Source: Symbiodinium natans
Lineage: Eukaryota; Sar; Dinophyceae; Suessiales; Symbiodiniaceae
Reading direction: 5' to 3'
DNA length: 64,000 bases
Assembly: GCA_905221605.1 (NCBI GenBank)
Contig: CAJNDS010002543.1
Coordinates: forward strand, 1-64,000
This document shows, one piece after another, positions 1 through 10,963 of the stretch (positions within the stretch are counted from its first letter, which is position 1; every line of letters starts with the position of its first letter). Both the position numbers and the translations under genes were made by a program. Below the pieces are notes generated by a model that was not told the origin of the DNA, searched no databases, and saw only the letters and a program-made list of their open reading frames with translations.

Positions 1-840
1 AATTTCCTTCCATATTCCGAATTATGCAATATAAAAGAGACCTTAAATATTTTTAATTAGGTTAAATTATTCCTAAGAAAGAAATCTTATTCATTCAGAT
101 ATCAACATAAAAGCCAATATGAAATCGAGAAAATTCCATAATATACAAGAAAATATCATCCATTCCTGAAATTCCATATTGAAATAAATCATAATTAGAA
201 AATATATTCCCAACAACCAACCCAAATTAAATGAAATCCCCAATAAATCAAAGACAACAAAAAGACGACGAAGAGAATCCCCAAAAAAAAGAATAAAGAT
301 TTTTTCTCAATTGAAACCGAATAAATTCATAACAAAAAGAAATTTATAATCCACCCCATATAGAAGATGTGGCGGAACCATATATGAAAAAAAAACATTA
401 AAATTTATCCAAAATTCATCATTTTTTATTATGAAAAAAGAAATATCATTATTTTTCGGAGATGGTGATCACAAATTCAATAAGATTATAAGAAATAGAA
501 ATCTATAATTCCAGAATAGATCCTATTCTTTCATAGAATTTCTGTAGATTTCCCGCGCCCATCTACCATTCAAAATTCTTATATTCAATTCGAAGATATT
601 CATATATTCAAAAATGATAAGGTAAAGAGAATAATCTCTTTGAATTCACCCTATATTTCTAGATATAAATATCATCTTGAAATACTCTAAGTAGTATTTT
701 TGATCATAAGTACCATTGATATCGATATATCCTATCTGTTTAATGAGATTTGTTTCTGAAAAGGGAAAAAGAATAAAGAAATTTTTAGGATTTAGGCCAA
801 AACCGACCAGATATGACCAAAGACCGATATTCCCCGATAG
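1..840. other. AT-rich segment of foreign composition
   Basis: This stretch is strongly AT-rich with many A and T runs, and it stops abruptly near position 840, where GC-rich sequence begins. It has none of the telomere-like repeats or short exons seen elsewhere. The longest sensible reading is on the minus strand, about 646-840, and contains GLWSYLVGFGLNPKNFF and KYYLEYFKMIFISRNIG before a stop. It has the look of an AT-rich organelle gene, but I could not name it. It may be organelle DNA moved to the nucleus, a contaminant, or an assembly join. Confidence 0.55.
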
Positions 841-2080
841 CTTGAGGACACGGCGGGGACTTTTGGAGGATTGTCTGGGGGTGGGCGCTAGGTGGCTTCT
901 CTGAGGGGTTGGCATTCAGACACTGGGCGAGGAAGCGAGGATAATGGATGATACAAGATCTCGCAACCCCACACCGAGGGAAAAATCAACCATGCATTGC
1001 ATTCGCGGCATACCTGCGTCGTGCTTGTGCAAATTTCGTGACTTTGTGTGGGGGACACACATTCGTCTCAAGCATTTCAGATTAACCGTGTTCAGACAAG
1101 AGCTTGCTCCGTCCTTTCTGTCCTTACTACACCCTCTGCTGAAAACTGAAACAATGGGTATAGTACGTCCTGAGTATCTCTAACAATTAAACCACATCTC
1201 AGGGGACGGTAAATTTTCACCTTAGGTCACCTGCCACCACCAAACGCCATCCATCGCCAAGTTGATATAGGCTCCGTCCTAAGTTTGGCCAGATGTGCAT
1301 GCGAGCGCACGTGGTTGAAGCCTTGAGGATGAGACTATCAAGAACCAGTCGTGTGCCCAATGTGCACTCAGAAGCTTGCGGAGCCTAGTATTTATGCGTG
1401 TGCTCTTCCATGGGATGGGCTGCTTCCATTGCCCGCTCCCCTATTCCGCGCCTGCAAAAGCCCGAGCAGGGAACCGGTGCCCCTTGTAAGCCAAGAGGCG
1501 TTGGTCATTCTGTATTCAGATACCGCCCAAAGCAAAGGCGGATGCCTGCGCCAACTGTCACTAAGACTGTGGCTACAACAGCTAGACGCGCGCCGGCGTC
1601 TTTACGCACTGCGGCGCTTAAGAAGCTACTTACAGATTTGGATTTTTTGGGGTTGGGCACTCCCGGGAGGGAGCACAGCGGGTGAGGAGAAGAGTTGAGC
1701 GGGGACTACGCGTGACAATTACAATAAGCTAAGATTGGTGGAATCAGGGAAAGCCTCGATACCCGCTAACTCATTATAACTAGCTGGTGTTCAGACCACT
1801 TCAGGCCCATGGTCGCCTTTTGACCCACCTGAAGGATTGATGATTGGTAAGCGACAACTCCCGCACGCTCCAAGGAGCTAACTTCCGTGATGAATTGTAA
1901 CACGGGTCATTTCATGGTTTCAGCACAGATCCCGGAGTCTTTGATCGCTATACTCCTGGCAACTCCGAGCAAAGCATATCCCAACAAGGCACGCAAGCAA
2001 ACATCAGATACCAGTGGCAAACAACATGGGAACCTTGCGAAGCCGACCTTTCCAAAACTATGCCACAAATCATGCCTGAC
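841..2080. other. stretch without an assignable gene
   Basis: I see no exon that can be joined with confidence. The missing 3' exon or exons of the methyltransferase gene should lie here on the minus strand. One weak candidate near 1930-1970 reads EYSDQRLRDLC and then stops after a gttgccag acceptor. A plus-strand reading at about 1540-1685 (MPAPTVTKTVATTARRAP...) is open but has no support. Confidence 0.4.
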
Positions 2081-5000
2081 AGTGAAGTCATGGCCGGCGA
2101 TGATTCCGCCCTTCTTCACACGCTTCTCCCACAGGTGGAGATCCTTGACATCACAGCTCTTGTCTGTTGAGGCATTTTTGCGTCGGGACTCGTGGTCGGG
2201 AGCTTGTTTGCTTGTCAATGGCTTGTCCCAGTTCGCGGCTTGGGGATTCAGAGTAGATACAGCATACAAGACAAACCCAAGCTTCCCGGCTGCTAGCTCT
2301 GCATTCGGGACCCAAGGCCTGTAATAGACATAGTTTTACGATATGCCGATCGAAGAAAGGACCTGACAAAAGTGAGGAACGTTCCGCACGTTCGCATAGG
2401 TGTGAGGACCATCGATGAAGACGATGTCCATCGGCTCTTCATCCAGCAGCCTGAGCTGGCTATTTCCATTTTGGTTGCGTCGGTGAGCCATGGCAGGTAC
2501 AATGCCGGAACCGCGTATGAGAAAATGCCGAAGGAAAGCGAAGCCCGACCCCCTGCCCCTGGAAAAAGAAGACTTTGACATCGGAATACGTGCACGCCCT
2601 AACCTAAGAGTCCACAGCTACCAAACAAAGGCTTCGGGATTTGTTTGGGAAGCCGGGTTTTAGGGTTTAGGCTTTCGGGTCGGCACATCGCTTCAGCGTT
2701 TCACTCAGCAAAGATGGAGGCTCCCACAGCAAGGATCGGAATCTAAGCGAGTCAGAATCCACGTGAGCATTGCAGCATTTCCGTGCTGTCGCAGTTAAAA
2801 AAACCTTTGGCGCTGCACCACCCTAAAGCTCCATCTCCATTACAGAGAACTCTGCTTCCTGGGGCGTCAAAGGCTCAGATTCTGGAGGGTTGAGGCGTCA
2901 AGGTTCGTCTTAGCCATGTGGCGCAGCGTGCATCTCTTCGCTTGTGGTGGCGTGGAGATCTGCTCGCGCGGCATAGGGCCTGCATGTTCGTTCAGGTGTT
3001 CGGAGTTCTAGTCCTTCCTTGCAAAAAAAGCTACAGAGTCTGACACCAAAAACACCATCAACAGTCCTAATGCCATCTGAGTTCCCGACGCGTAGGCCTC
3101 GCGCACCTCCTCCTTAATGGTAGGATCGGCGCCGAAGTAGCGCAGCTGTGGGAAGCGCGCGAGCAAATGGAGGCCTCAGGCACCATGGGCAGGGCCGGGT
3201 AAGAAAGTACATAGGGTTTAGGGTTTAGGGTTAGGGTTTGGGGTTTGGGGTTTGGGGTTTGGGGTTTGGGGTTTAGGGCTTCAGGGAAGTTCAGATTCTA
3301 CTGGAATTTTGTATCGGAGAACGAGAGTTGCAAGGCACAGGGAGTCCATGAAATCTGGGCATTCAGGCGAAGAAACTGGTTCAGGGTTTAGGCAAAAGGC
3401 TCCAGGGCGGATAGATACAGTACCAAAACCACTGTCCAAACGATCAGACCATGTCTATACACAATGATACACAATGCGAATCTGTGCTTACACAACTACG
3501 ACTATACCTTCACAAGATGGCTAGACATGCAGATGGATATTTTGGTGCTGTCACAATTCACAGGTCTGGCCACCCATCGGCCCGCATGCGACACCCAACT
3601 CGGCCATGCGAATCTCCGCATCAGGATGACCTGCGGCAGAGACTCGCTTCAAGGTCTACTGTAGGGTTTAGGTTTTAGGGCAACAAGGGACTGCCTTTCA
3701 TCCGTGTGCCATCACGTTGAGTGCGGGCTGCGGCTCAACTCTTAGAACAAACCTTTGCATAGTGCCGTTCAAGAAGAGAAGAGTAAGTTTTAACCGTTGC
3801 GAGGGCCTGAAGAGCTTCTTACTTGTCCTCGTGATTCTGCTGTTGCTGCAGGCTCTCAGGTGCAGCGATTGTCAAAAGTAGTGGCAAGTGTACCTCGCAC
3901 TCCAGCATAGTTCGGCATAACTCTTGCAATGCACGATGCCCGGCTGAATAAGAACAGAAGCAAACAAAACTTAAACTTGTCTCGCCTCTGCCTCGATGTG
4001 AGGCAAGACTGAAAATAATCCAACTCGATTGTAGTGCTAACCGAAAGACGAGGATGGACCTGGATGACGCACGAGCGTCGCTTGACTTCAATTCGCACCC
4101 CCTGTAGCCTGTAGCACTTTAGACTGCAAACTTGCTATTGAGTTTCAGGTTTCGGGTTGACAGGAAACATGCCCGAAAAGGAGTGGCGCAAATGCAGACC
4201 CAGCCCCTTGGGCACCTTTCTGCTTCTCCAAACCATCCAGCAGGCGCTCGAGCACATCGAAATGCCTGCAACTGCTTCGATGCGAATGTTCGGCATGGCC
4301 CAGGGGAGGCCGAAGAAGGCCTGAAGGCCTGAAACCTTCAACGCTTGCATGCGCCAACCTTGTGAAGTACAAGGCTAGTAACCTGAGAAATTTCCCAAGT
4401 GCATGTCTACTGTTCAGTGCGGTTGAACCGTGCAGCGCACCACTGTGGAACTGAAGACTCGGCTGTGGTTGCTCGATGGTGCTTGCTGTTTCGAGAGCCA
4501 TGAAGTTCAAGGTCGTGCCTGCCGTAGAACCGTGTCTGGAAGCGATACACCGGCAGCTGGCTCCTCAGTTTATTCTTGAACGCGACTGACATTTGCACAC
4601 TTTGAACGACTTGTTAAGCCTATAAATGAGCTTCACGTTCCTCAGGTTTAAAGGCCCAAGGCTCTGGATGTTGGGATAGACCTCTGCCAACTCCAGCGTT
4701 AGCTGCTTGAGGCCCCAAATTGTCCGCGAGTGCTCCATAACCTGGGTCTTTCAGACAAGGTCGAGCAAGCGGCTTTGTTAATTAGAATAGGGTTTGGGCG
4801 GGTTACTTTAGTACAGGTATATAGGGACCATATGGGAATACATCATTTCGACCCCTATAGTACAAGCACCACAAGTCGACGGCATCGCTTTCTGTCCGTT
4901 GAGGAGCAACTGTCACCAATGGACACCAACCCTAAACCCTAGACCCTAAACCTTAAACCCTGAAACCCTAAACCTTAAACTCTAAACCCTAAATCCTGAA

Positions 5001-6263
5001 CCGTTAATCTACTGGTTTCGGTGGAGCGCAGGCTCACACAGAATCAGAGATGGAGTCACCTAGAGTCCCATAAGTCTGAATTCAAACAAAAGTCAGTACA
5101 ACATAATACATAACATACATTTGTGTACACATATCTATCTGCATATATATATATACACATACATACATATTGCGCATTACATATACAAATATGTCTATCA
5201 CAATCCCACTTGCATGGCCTGGCGGCCTGGCGTGCCAAACGCCCGAACTCTGTGGCCAGCGCAGCTAGGGCTGCATCAGCAGCCCCTGGGGACGCCAAGG
5301 ACTGAAGCTCCTCGTGATGGGGGGGGGCGGTTACGATATTCGCGGGTACCTTCTTGAGGTCCTTTTTTCGGACTTGGGGGTCTACATTAATAAGGGTCCC
5401 CTATTTTCGCAAACCCCCATGTTGCGAGAGCTCACAAACAAGCAAATCCACAGCCCCCTGCCGGTTCTTCTGCCTACCGGATCTACCTTGTTACCGTTGG
5501 GCAAGATCGTGGCATTGTTTTTTTTGGCGGACGTGTGGATAGATTGAAAGTCCCAAGTACCTCTTAAATTCAGCAGTGCTTCCGAGTGCTTAAGATATTG
5601 AATTCTGAACAGCGCTGGGCTTCAGGTTAGTATTCAGGGCTGTTGATGTCTATCGGAAAGACTTCATTAGGAAAGACTTCATTACACCCTCATTGCCCGC
5701 GAATTTCCCAGTCCCCCAGCAAGCGCCAATCCATGCCCCGTCCCTTTTCAAGGTCGACCTGATGGATGGTTTACGATATTTGGGCTACCTTATTGGGGTC
5801 CTTATTGTAGGGGATCCCACTATCTGGGGGTCTATATTCGGGGTCCCTTACTTTCGTAAACCCCCCGCTCAGCGGCCTCTGAGCTGTCCATAACCTGCAA
5901 GAGCAGCAAGAGATGCTGGTATTAACTTAAATTCTTGAAACACCCTCAAAACCGCAAAGCCCCCAACGCCGCGCTTGCCCTTTTTGAAGTTGACGTTGTC
6001 GGGCCGCCATACTGAACAGCTTGAAACAAAACCACAATCTCATCTCGAAGACAACCTCCGACTTTGCAGCACTACACCCCGTTCGGGCATTGGGGCTTGG
6101 GTCTATGCTGTACCAGGCTTCACCCAGGCTTGCACTTTCACACCACTTTCCCACTGCTTCCACCAGACTGGGATCGGGATCTGGAATGCAAGCAGGGACT
6201 TGGGGCGGAGATGGGGTTCCGCGGGGATGTCTTCAAGAATGCGTATGGCCGGTACAGGTAGAC
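2081..6263 (-). CDS. SAM-dependent methyltransferase (Methyltransf_24-like), split gene, incomplete
   Basis: Consecutive exons on the minus strand, high to low: 6263-6144, 6011-5953, 5310-5227, 4741-about 4617, about 4597-4500, 4265-4216, 3630-3562, 3174-3078, 2979-2925, 2455-2381 and 2158-2081. From 4265 down every junction keeps phase. The joined protein shows the SAM-binding strand (MAELGVACGPMGGQT, then LARFPQLRYFGADPT), the acidic motif DIVFIDGPHTYANV and the late motif KKGGIIAGHDFT, in the order of the Methyltransf_24 class I fold. The N-terminal part (PAIRILEDIPAEPHLRPKSL, VWRPDNVNFKKGKR, VMEHSRTIWGLKQ) is not recognised. Donors are GT, GC and GA, including GA after 3078 and GC after 2925. 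A further upstream exon probably lies at about 7391-7260 (TRIRKEMSKRGVGHAG). The start and last exon are unresolved. The substrate is unknown. Confidence 0.8.
4777..4860. repeat. second short dispersed repeat, copy A
   Basis: It contains AATTAGAATAGGGTTT and AGGGACCATATGG, shared in the same order and spacing with 12912-12995. It is a two-copy family in this window and different in sequence from the GGTTTACGA repeat. Confidence 0.55.
5329..5418. repeat. MITE-like palindromic short repeat, copy 1
   Basis: About 90 bp, starting ggttacgatatt and ending ttttcgcaaaccccc, so the ends are imperfect inverted repeats of GGTTTACGA. The core shares ACCTT...GAGGTCC and GGGGGTCTA with the other copies. 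It lies just upstream of the 5310-5227 exon of the methyltransferase gene, inside an intron. Confidence 0.75.
5768..5866. repeat. MITE-like palindromic short repeat, copy 2
   Basis: This is the best-preserved copy, 99 bp. It starts ggtttacgatatt, contains ACCTTATTGGGGTCC and GGGGATCC, and ends cgtaaacccccc, giving matching inverted ends. It lies in an intron of the methyltransferase gene, about 350 bp from copy 1. Confidence 0.8.
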
Positions 6264-7751
6264 CTTTCGATCCCCTAAGCCCTCACCCCTGAATGACAAC
6301 GCCAGAATCTCGTCAAACCTAAACCAAGCCCTAAACCCTAGGCCCTAAAAACCTAAACCCTAAACCCTGAACCCTAAACCCTAAACCCTAAACCCTAAAC
6401 TCTAAACCCTAAACCCTAGACCCTAACTCCACCTGGTCCAGGGCCGCTTGCCCCCAGGAGGCCAGCGCCTGCGGGTGGTGGCCAGAAGAGGCTTATCGGC
6501 CTCTGGGAGCTTATACAGGGTAAACAGGAGTTATGCGGTTTAGCGTTTAGGGTTTAGGGATTAGGGTTCAGGATTAACGAAACAGCTAGGGTTTAGGAAG
6601 TTCAGGCAGGTTAGGTTTCAGCGACTGTGGTCTGACCAGCTGCGTGCTTCATGTAAACTTGTTAGTCGTGCCAAGGTATGTTGGGGAAGAGATAGGATCG
6701 GATTCTACACCCAAGAGTAGGCCAGGAATCAAAAGGGTGCCCTTTTGGGTTTAAACCCGAAACCCTAAACCCTAGGAGAACGAATTATAGCTGAGAATTT
6801 TTGCCTTGACTGAGCTGCAAGGAGATGTGAGTGTTGACTTGTGAATGCCAACCACCACTTGAGCTTGCCGCATCTACCATGCGAGCCGCAAATCCTCATA
6901 AACACACACACAGAGACTCCAAGACCCTTAATGAAGGAATATGCCTTAAATCATATTCGGGTCCCTATTACAACTTAAGGTATATTCCTGAATTAAGACT
7001 AGATGTTTTGGAGCCTCTGGGCACACACACAAAGCCATATGCAGTAGCTGAGGCCTCAGCTTCCACCCAACATTCCGACCAGTCATAGCTGGAAAGGCTT
7101 CAGGACGAGTTTGGGGTTCTCGACTCATGGCTTCAGGTACTAGGTTTAACTTGCGTATGCTGAAGTCCTCCAAATGCCCAGCTGCTATAGTTTTGCCCCC
7201 AGGCACGCCATAGACAGCCTGAGCCTTAAACATTTTACGAAGACCCTCTGGTCATCTCTGGTCCCCTGAATCCCCCTCCTGAACCAGCAGCGTGGTCTCG
7301 TTCCTGCCGATGGAGATTTCGACGGGGCCAGCGTGACCCACGCCACGCTTCGACATCTCCTTGCGAATGCGCGTCGCTAGGCTTCGATGGGGCTTCGATG
7401 GGCCTTGGGCTGAAGGGCTCAGCGGTTCCAGGGTGTTGGTTGAGTGCAAGTTGAACATCGCGCATTTTGTTGCTTCGGGGGGCAGGAACTTAGCAACAAG
7501 CAACAAGCAATTCCGGAAGTCGGGGTTTCCGATGCCATGAGCCCTTCGGAGCCGCAAAATCGGAATACCTTCAATTTGCCTTCAATCGTCACGCAGATTA
7601 GGCAACTAGGGGCTGACGTGGAGTGCTTGAGGGTTTTGGGTTTAGGGGTATATGACGCCTTTGCGCACTTCTTTTCCAGAGACTCAGCCTCAGCCGGCCG
7701 GCACATCCCAACAAACAGACGGTATTATTAATTGCAGGAGAACCTGTCTGC

Positions 7752-8233
7752 TCAGAGGCAGAAAGCATAGTCACGATACCCGTTGTAGATGTTACCGTGA
7801 ACACGCTTCTGCCAGCGTTGGCTGCAGCATTCCTCATGAGGGTGGTGGCCGTCGAGTTCATAGTAGGCATAGTAGCCGGACTTAATGCAGCAGAATGACT
7901 CACCATGTGGGTTCGGTTTGCTGCACATGAGCTTTCGTCCACCGTAGGTGTCAGCACCGGCACATTCCGTCTGCCAGACCATTTGGAGCCTAAGGCGGTC
8001 TTGCAAGTCCAGGATTCTTTATCACACACCAAGCCTTCCTCGCAGCAGTTCGACTGTTTGTTCCACGCTACATCATAACAGTAGCACTTCTCTCCCTTCT
8101 GCGGGAGGGCTTGTGATGAAGCATTCTCCTTGTAGGACTGGTCGGAAGGCGATGCCACCAACGTCGCCTCAGCATCCTCTCGCACCCTGTGGGAGGATGC
8201 GGCCACCAGCAACAGCACGAAGAATGGAAACAT
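7752..8233 (-). CDS. small secreted cysteine-rich protein
   Basis: The ATG at 8233 starts MFPFFVLLLVAASSH, a clear signal peptide. The mature part holds 13 cysteines, including CYCYDVAWNKQSNCC, FCCIKSGYYAYYELDG and EECCSQRW, and ends at a TGA at 7752. A single open frame does not span the gene: the frame changes near 7985. A 26-nt intron with GC-AG ends (7996-7971) between 8233-7997 and 7970-7752 restores the frame exactly and gives a 151-aa protein. A simple 1-base frameshift, and so a broken gene, is the alternative. I recognise no family. The codons are well behaved on both sides of the break, which favours a working gene. It lies on the same strand as the methyltransferase gene, just upstream of it. 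Confidence 0.6.
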
Positions 8234-10962
8234 TGCAAAGCGGAAAGATTGGTCAAACAAGTGTGTGGCTCAACCAGTACTCGAGCCAACTCAACAGTTC
8301 AGTTCAGGTTTCAAGTGCCTGTCAGAATCGAAGGCATCGAGGATCTAAGGAGAGGGGAGGGCTCAAGAGGCGAAGGATTCATGGGGCTCGGCGGGCTTGA
8401 GAATCATTGACGGATAAGCCGCTCCTAACATCTACACCAAATTCTACCAACAGCGCATGTCCTCCGGCACCCAACTGAATCCAAAACCCCCAAGCCTGGG
8501 CTGTGTGGTCTTGTGACGCTAAGAAAACTTTTGTGTCCTCGAAGGTCTTAGTAAACAAATGTAGTTCGGGACTTGATGTCATAGGGATGTTTCGGGCTAG
8601 CGGCGTGCAAATTCGAAGGTCAGGGTTCCAGGCAGGGCGCGGAGAGACTTGCCTTATTCTGAAGATAGTAACGTACATACCGCACCCTTCGTACCCTACA
8701 CACGACCTGAAAAACTTGCACCGAGAATGATGCGCATGAAGATTGCAAAAAGCAATTACCATTACCATGGTAATGACGAAGAATCACAGGCAACTAGTTG
8801 TACCTTGCCTTCCACTTCCAGCTCCAAACATTGCAAACAGTGCTCCAAAATCCTGAAGCCCGAAAGCCCTAGGCTCAACAACGCCTGAGAACCCGAATTC
8901 TTGGGTCCTTCCATTGCCTTGCCAGCACACGCATGCCAAACTCCCGTCGCGAGGCAAGGCATGGCTTCAGCTCCTATGACTTGGGAGGACTTCTTGATCT
9001 GTGGGGTTTACGATTAGTAGGGGGTACCTTATTGGGGTCCTGAAAAGGGGATCCTACTATTTGGTGTCTATTTTAAGGGCCCCCCTATTTTCTGTAAACC
9101 CCCATGCCTGGGGCCGTGTCAGATGTCATGGGTTCGTGGATGGAGGCTACATGTGAAAACGGGCAATCAGGAGCCCATGTTGTGTATGGGTTGCACAGCA
9201 TTGCGAATTGCGACTGCATGGTGTATTGCAAGTTGGTCAATGTCTACGAGTACCTGCGAGAGGTACTAGTCGAGTAACTTGGTCCAACCAGTGTCCTGCG
9301 GGGGTGAAAAAAAGACAGGGATGAAAGTACACACCCTTGCAATGAGTGCCTGTGAGTGCTTGCGGACTTTTCCCCCGAGCACCCTCCCAAAACCTAGGGA
9401 CCTCTAGGAAATCTCCGATAAGAAAACTCCCAATCACTGTGGCCTCGTTCCGGCAGGAGAGAGCAGACCGCCGGGCGCCTGAAGTCAGCGATGGTTTTCT
9501 CTTCACCGTGTCTGGCTGAGGATCTTCGCACGCTTAACCACCTTCGTCCCTTTGTAGTGCTTAGCAAGTCGCCCGTGCCACATGTGACTGCGCTCATGTT
9601 GATGTCTGCAGCTTTTTTGAACTGATTGTTGGGCGTTCATCAGACCACAATGACTTGGTATGGCTGACACTTCAACCAGCGATTGCTGGACTCGCTCACA
9701 CACAGGCCAGGTGAATTTGAGTGCCCGAAGAGCACGTGAGCGGATTCGATGCCAGATTTACAGGTCAGGCAGTCCGAACAGCATCAGTCAGTAACTAAAG
9801 GCTGTCTCATCTGAGCAGACCGAAACACATTGAATGACACTACTAGCATAAACGTGAGAGAAAGTTCAATGGACATCTTCGTGATTCAGCTCTTTTTGCG
9901 GCTTTCATCTTCCAGCCGACAGAGCGACCGCCTTCCGCGCTCATCCAACTCAGCTTGGGAAACCACAATCGGTTCGATCGTGACAAAAGCTCCACCCCCT
10001 GATTCCAAAACCTTGCAACAAGCATCCATGCCTTGCCAGGCCCAGACAGCAAGCAACTGGAAAGCCAGGCACTGCTCTCGGGCGTAGCGTTGGTCCTTTG
10101 GCTACAGCAACAAACTCGGGTTCGATGTTGCGTCGGGGCACCTTTGCCATCCTCACTTGGATTTGGAGTGGGGTTGACAGTATAGCTTGGAGCACGTTGA
10201 AAGAAGATGCTGTGACCACAGCTCAAGTGATTTGTTGCCGGTGTATGTGATGCTTTCAAAATGTTGATTTCCCGGTGAGCTAACGTGCTTCTATCTCCTG
10301 TAACGGCCCTACCCCTACAGGTACCACCGACATTACCAAAAAGGCTCGACTATCATCAGGCCAAGACAGAACACGCCACCCTTGGACACGGTTCGTAGCA
10401 GCGATGCGACCCTGAGCATTGCACACCTCTCCGTTCCTATGGCTTCAAAACTTACTTGTTCAATGCGCAGAGTCAAAAGCACGGCATAAGCCTAGCGCTG
10501 CTTGCGGAGTATGCTTGTGATCGATCTGCGCTCTCATCATGCTGGGCTTTTCCGCTGTTACTATCTTTGCATCAACAAACACTATCTTCGTTTCTCGGAC
10601 CGCCAAAGTCGGAACCCGCCGAAATTGTTGCACAAGGCAAGAAATAGGTGCCATCGGGCCGTTCTGAGTTTCCCACGAGCCTTCTATCCAAGCAGCTTTG
10701 GGGCTGGGATCTCAGGTTTACCGGCCACAAGCAAAGCCGATGAACGACACAAGGCCGCTAGACGCGGCCAGACTGATCTAGAACCAGAAACGCTGCATCC
10801 AAGTCATCGCTCCAGCCCTAAGATCCTTTGGCTGTCCCCTGGCCCGCAACCATCCAAATGAGAGCTTTCTGAATGGAATAGAGCAGCACTAAACCCTAAA
10901 CCCTAAACCCTAAACCCTAAACCCTAAATCCTAATCCCCAATCCCTAAACCCTAAACCCTAA
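8234..10962. other. mostly non-coding stretch with weak exon candidates
   Basis: It holds one MITE-like repeat (9003-9103). On the minus strand two pieces look coding but could not be joined: about 10130-10060, reading MAKVPRRNIEPEFVAVAKG, and about 9597-9503, reading HMWHGRLAKHYKGTKVVKRA before a TGA. The second could be the last exon of the signal-peptide gene that starts at 13781. Nothing else is supportable. Confidence 0.35.
9003..9103. repeat. MITE-like palindromic short repeat, copy 3
   Basis: About 100 bp, from ggggtttacgatt to ctgtaaaccccc, with ACCTTATTGGGGTCCTGA and GGGGATCCTACTATTTGG inside. Its core is nearly identical to the copy at 5768. Confidence 0.8.
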
Positions 10963-10963
10963 A
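10888..10963. repeat. telomere-like (CCCTAAA)n array
   Basis: About ten copies of CCCTAAA, slightly degenerate, directly abutting a coding exon of the signal-peptide gene. Confidence 0.9.
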
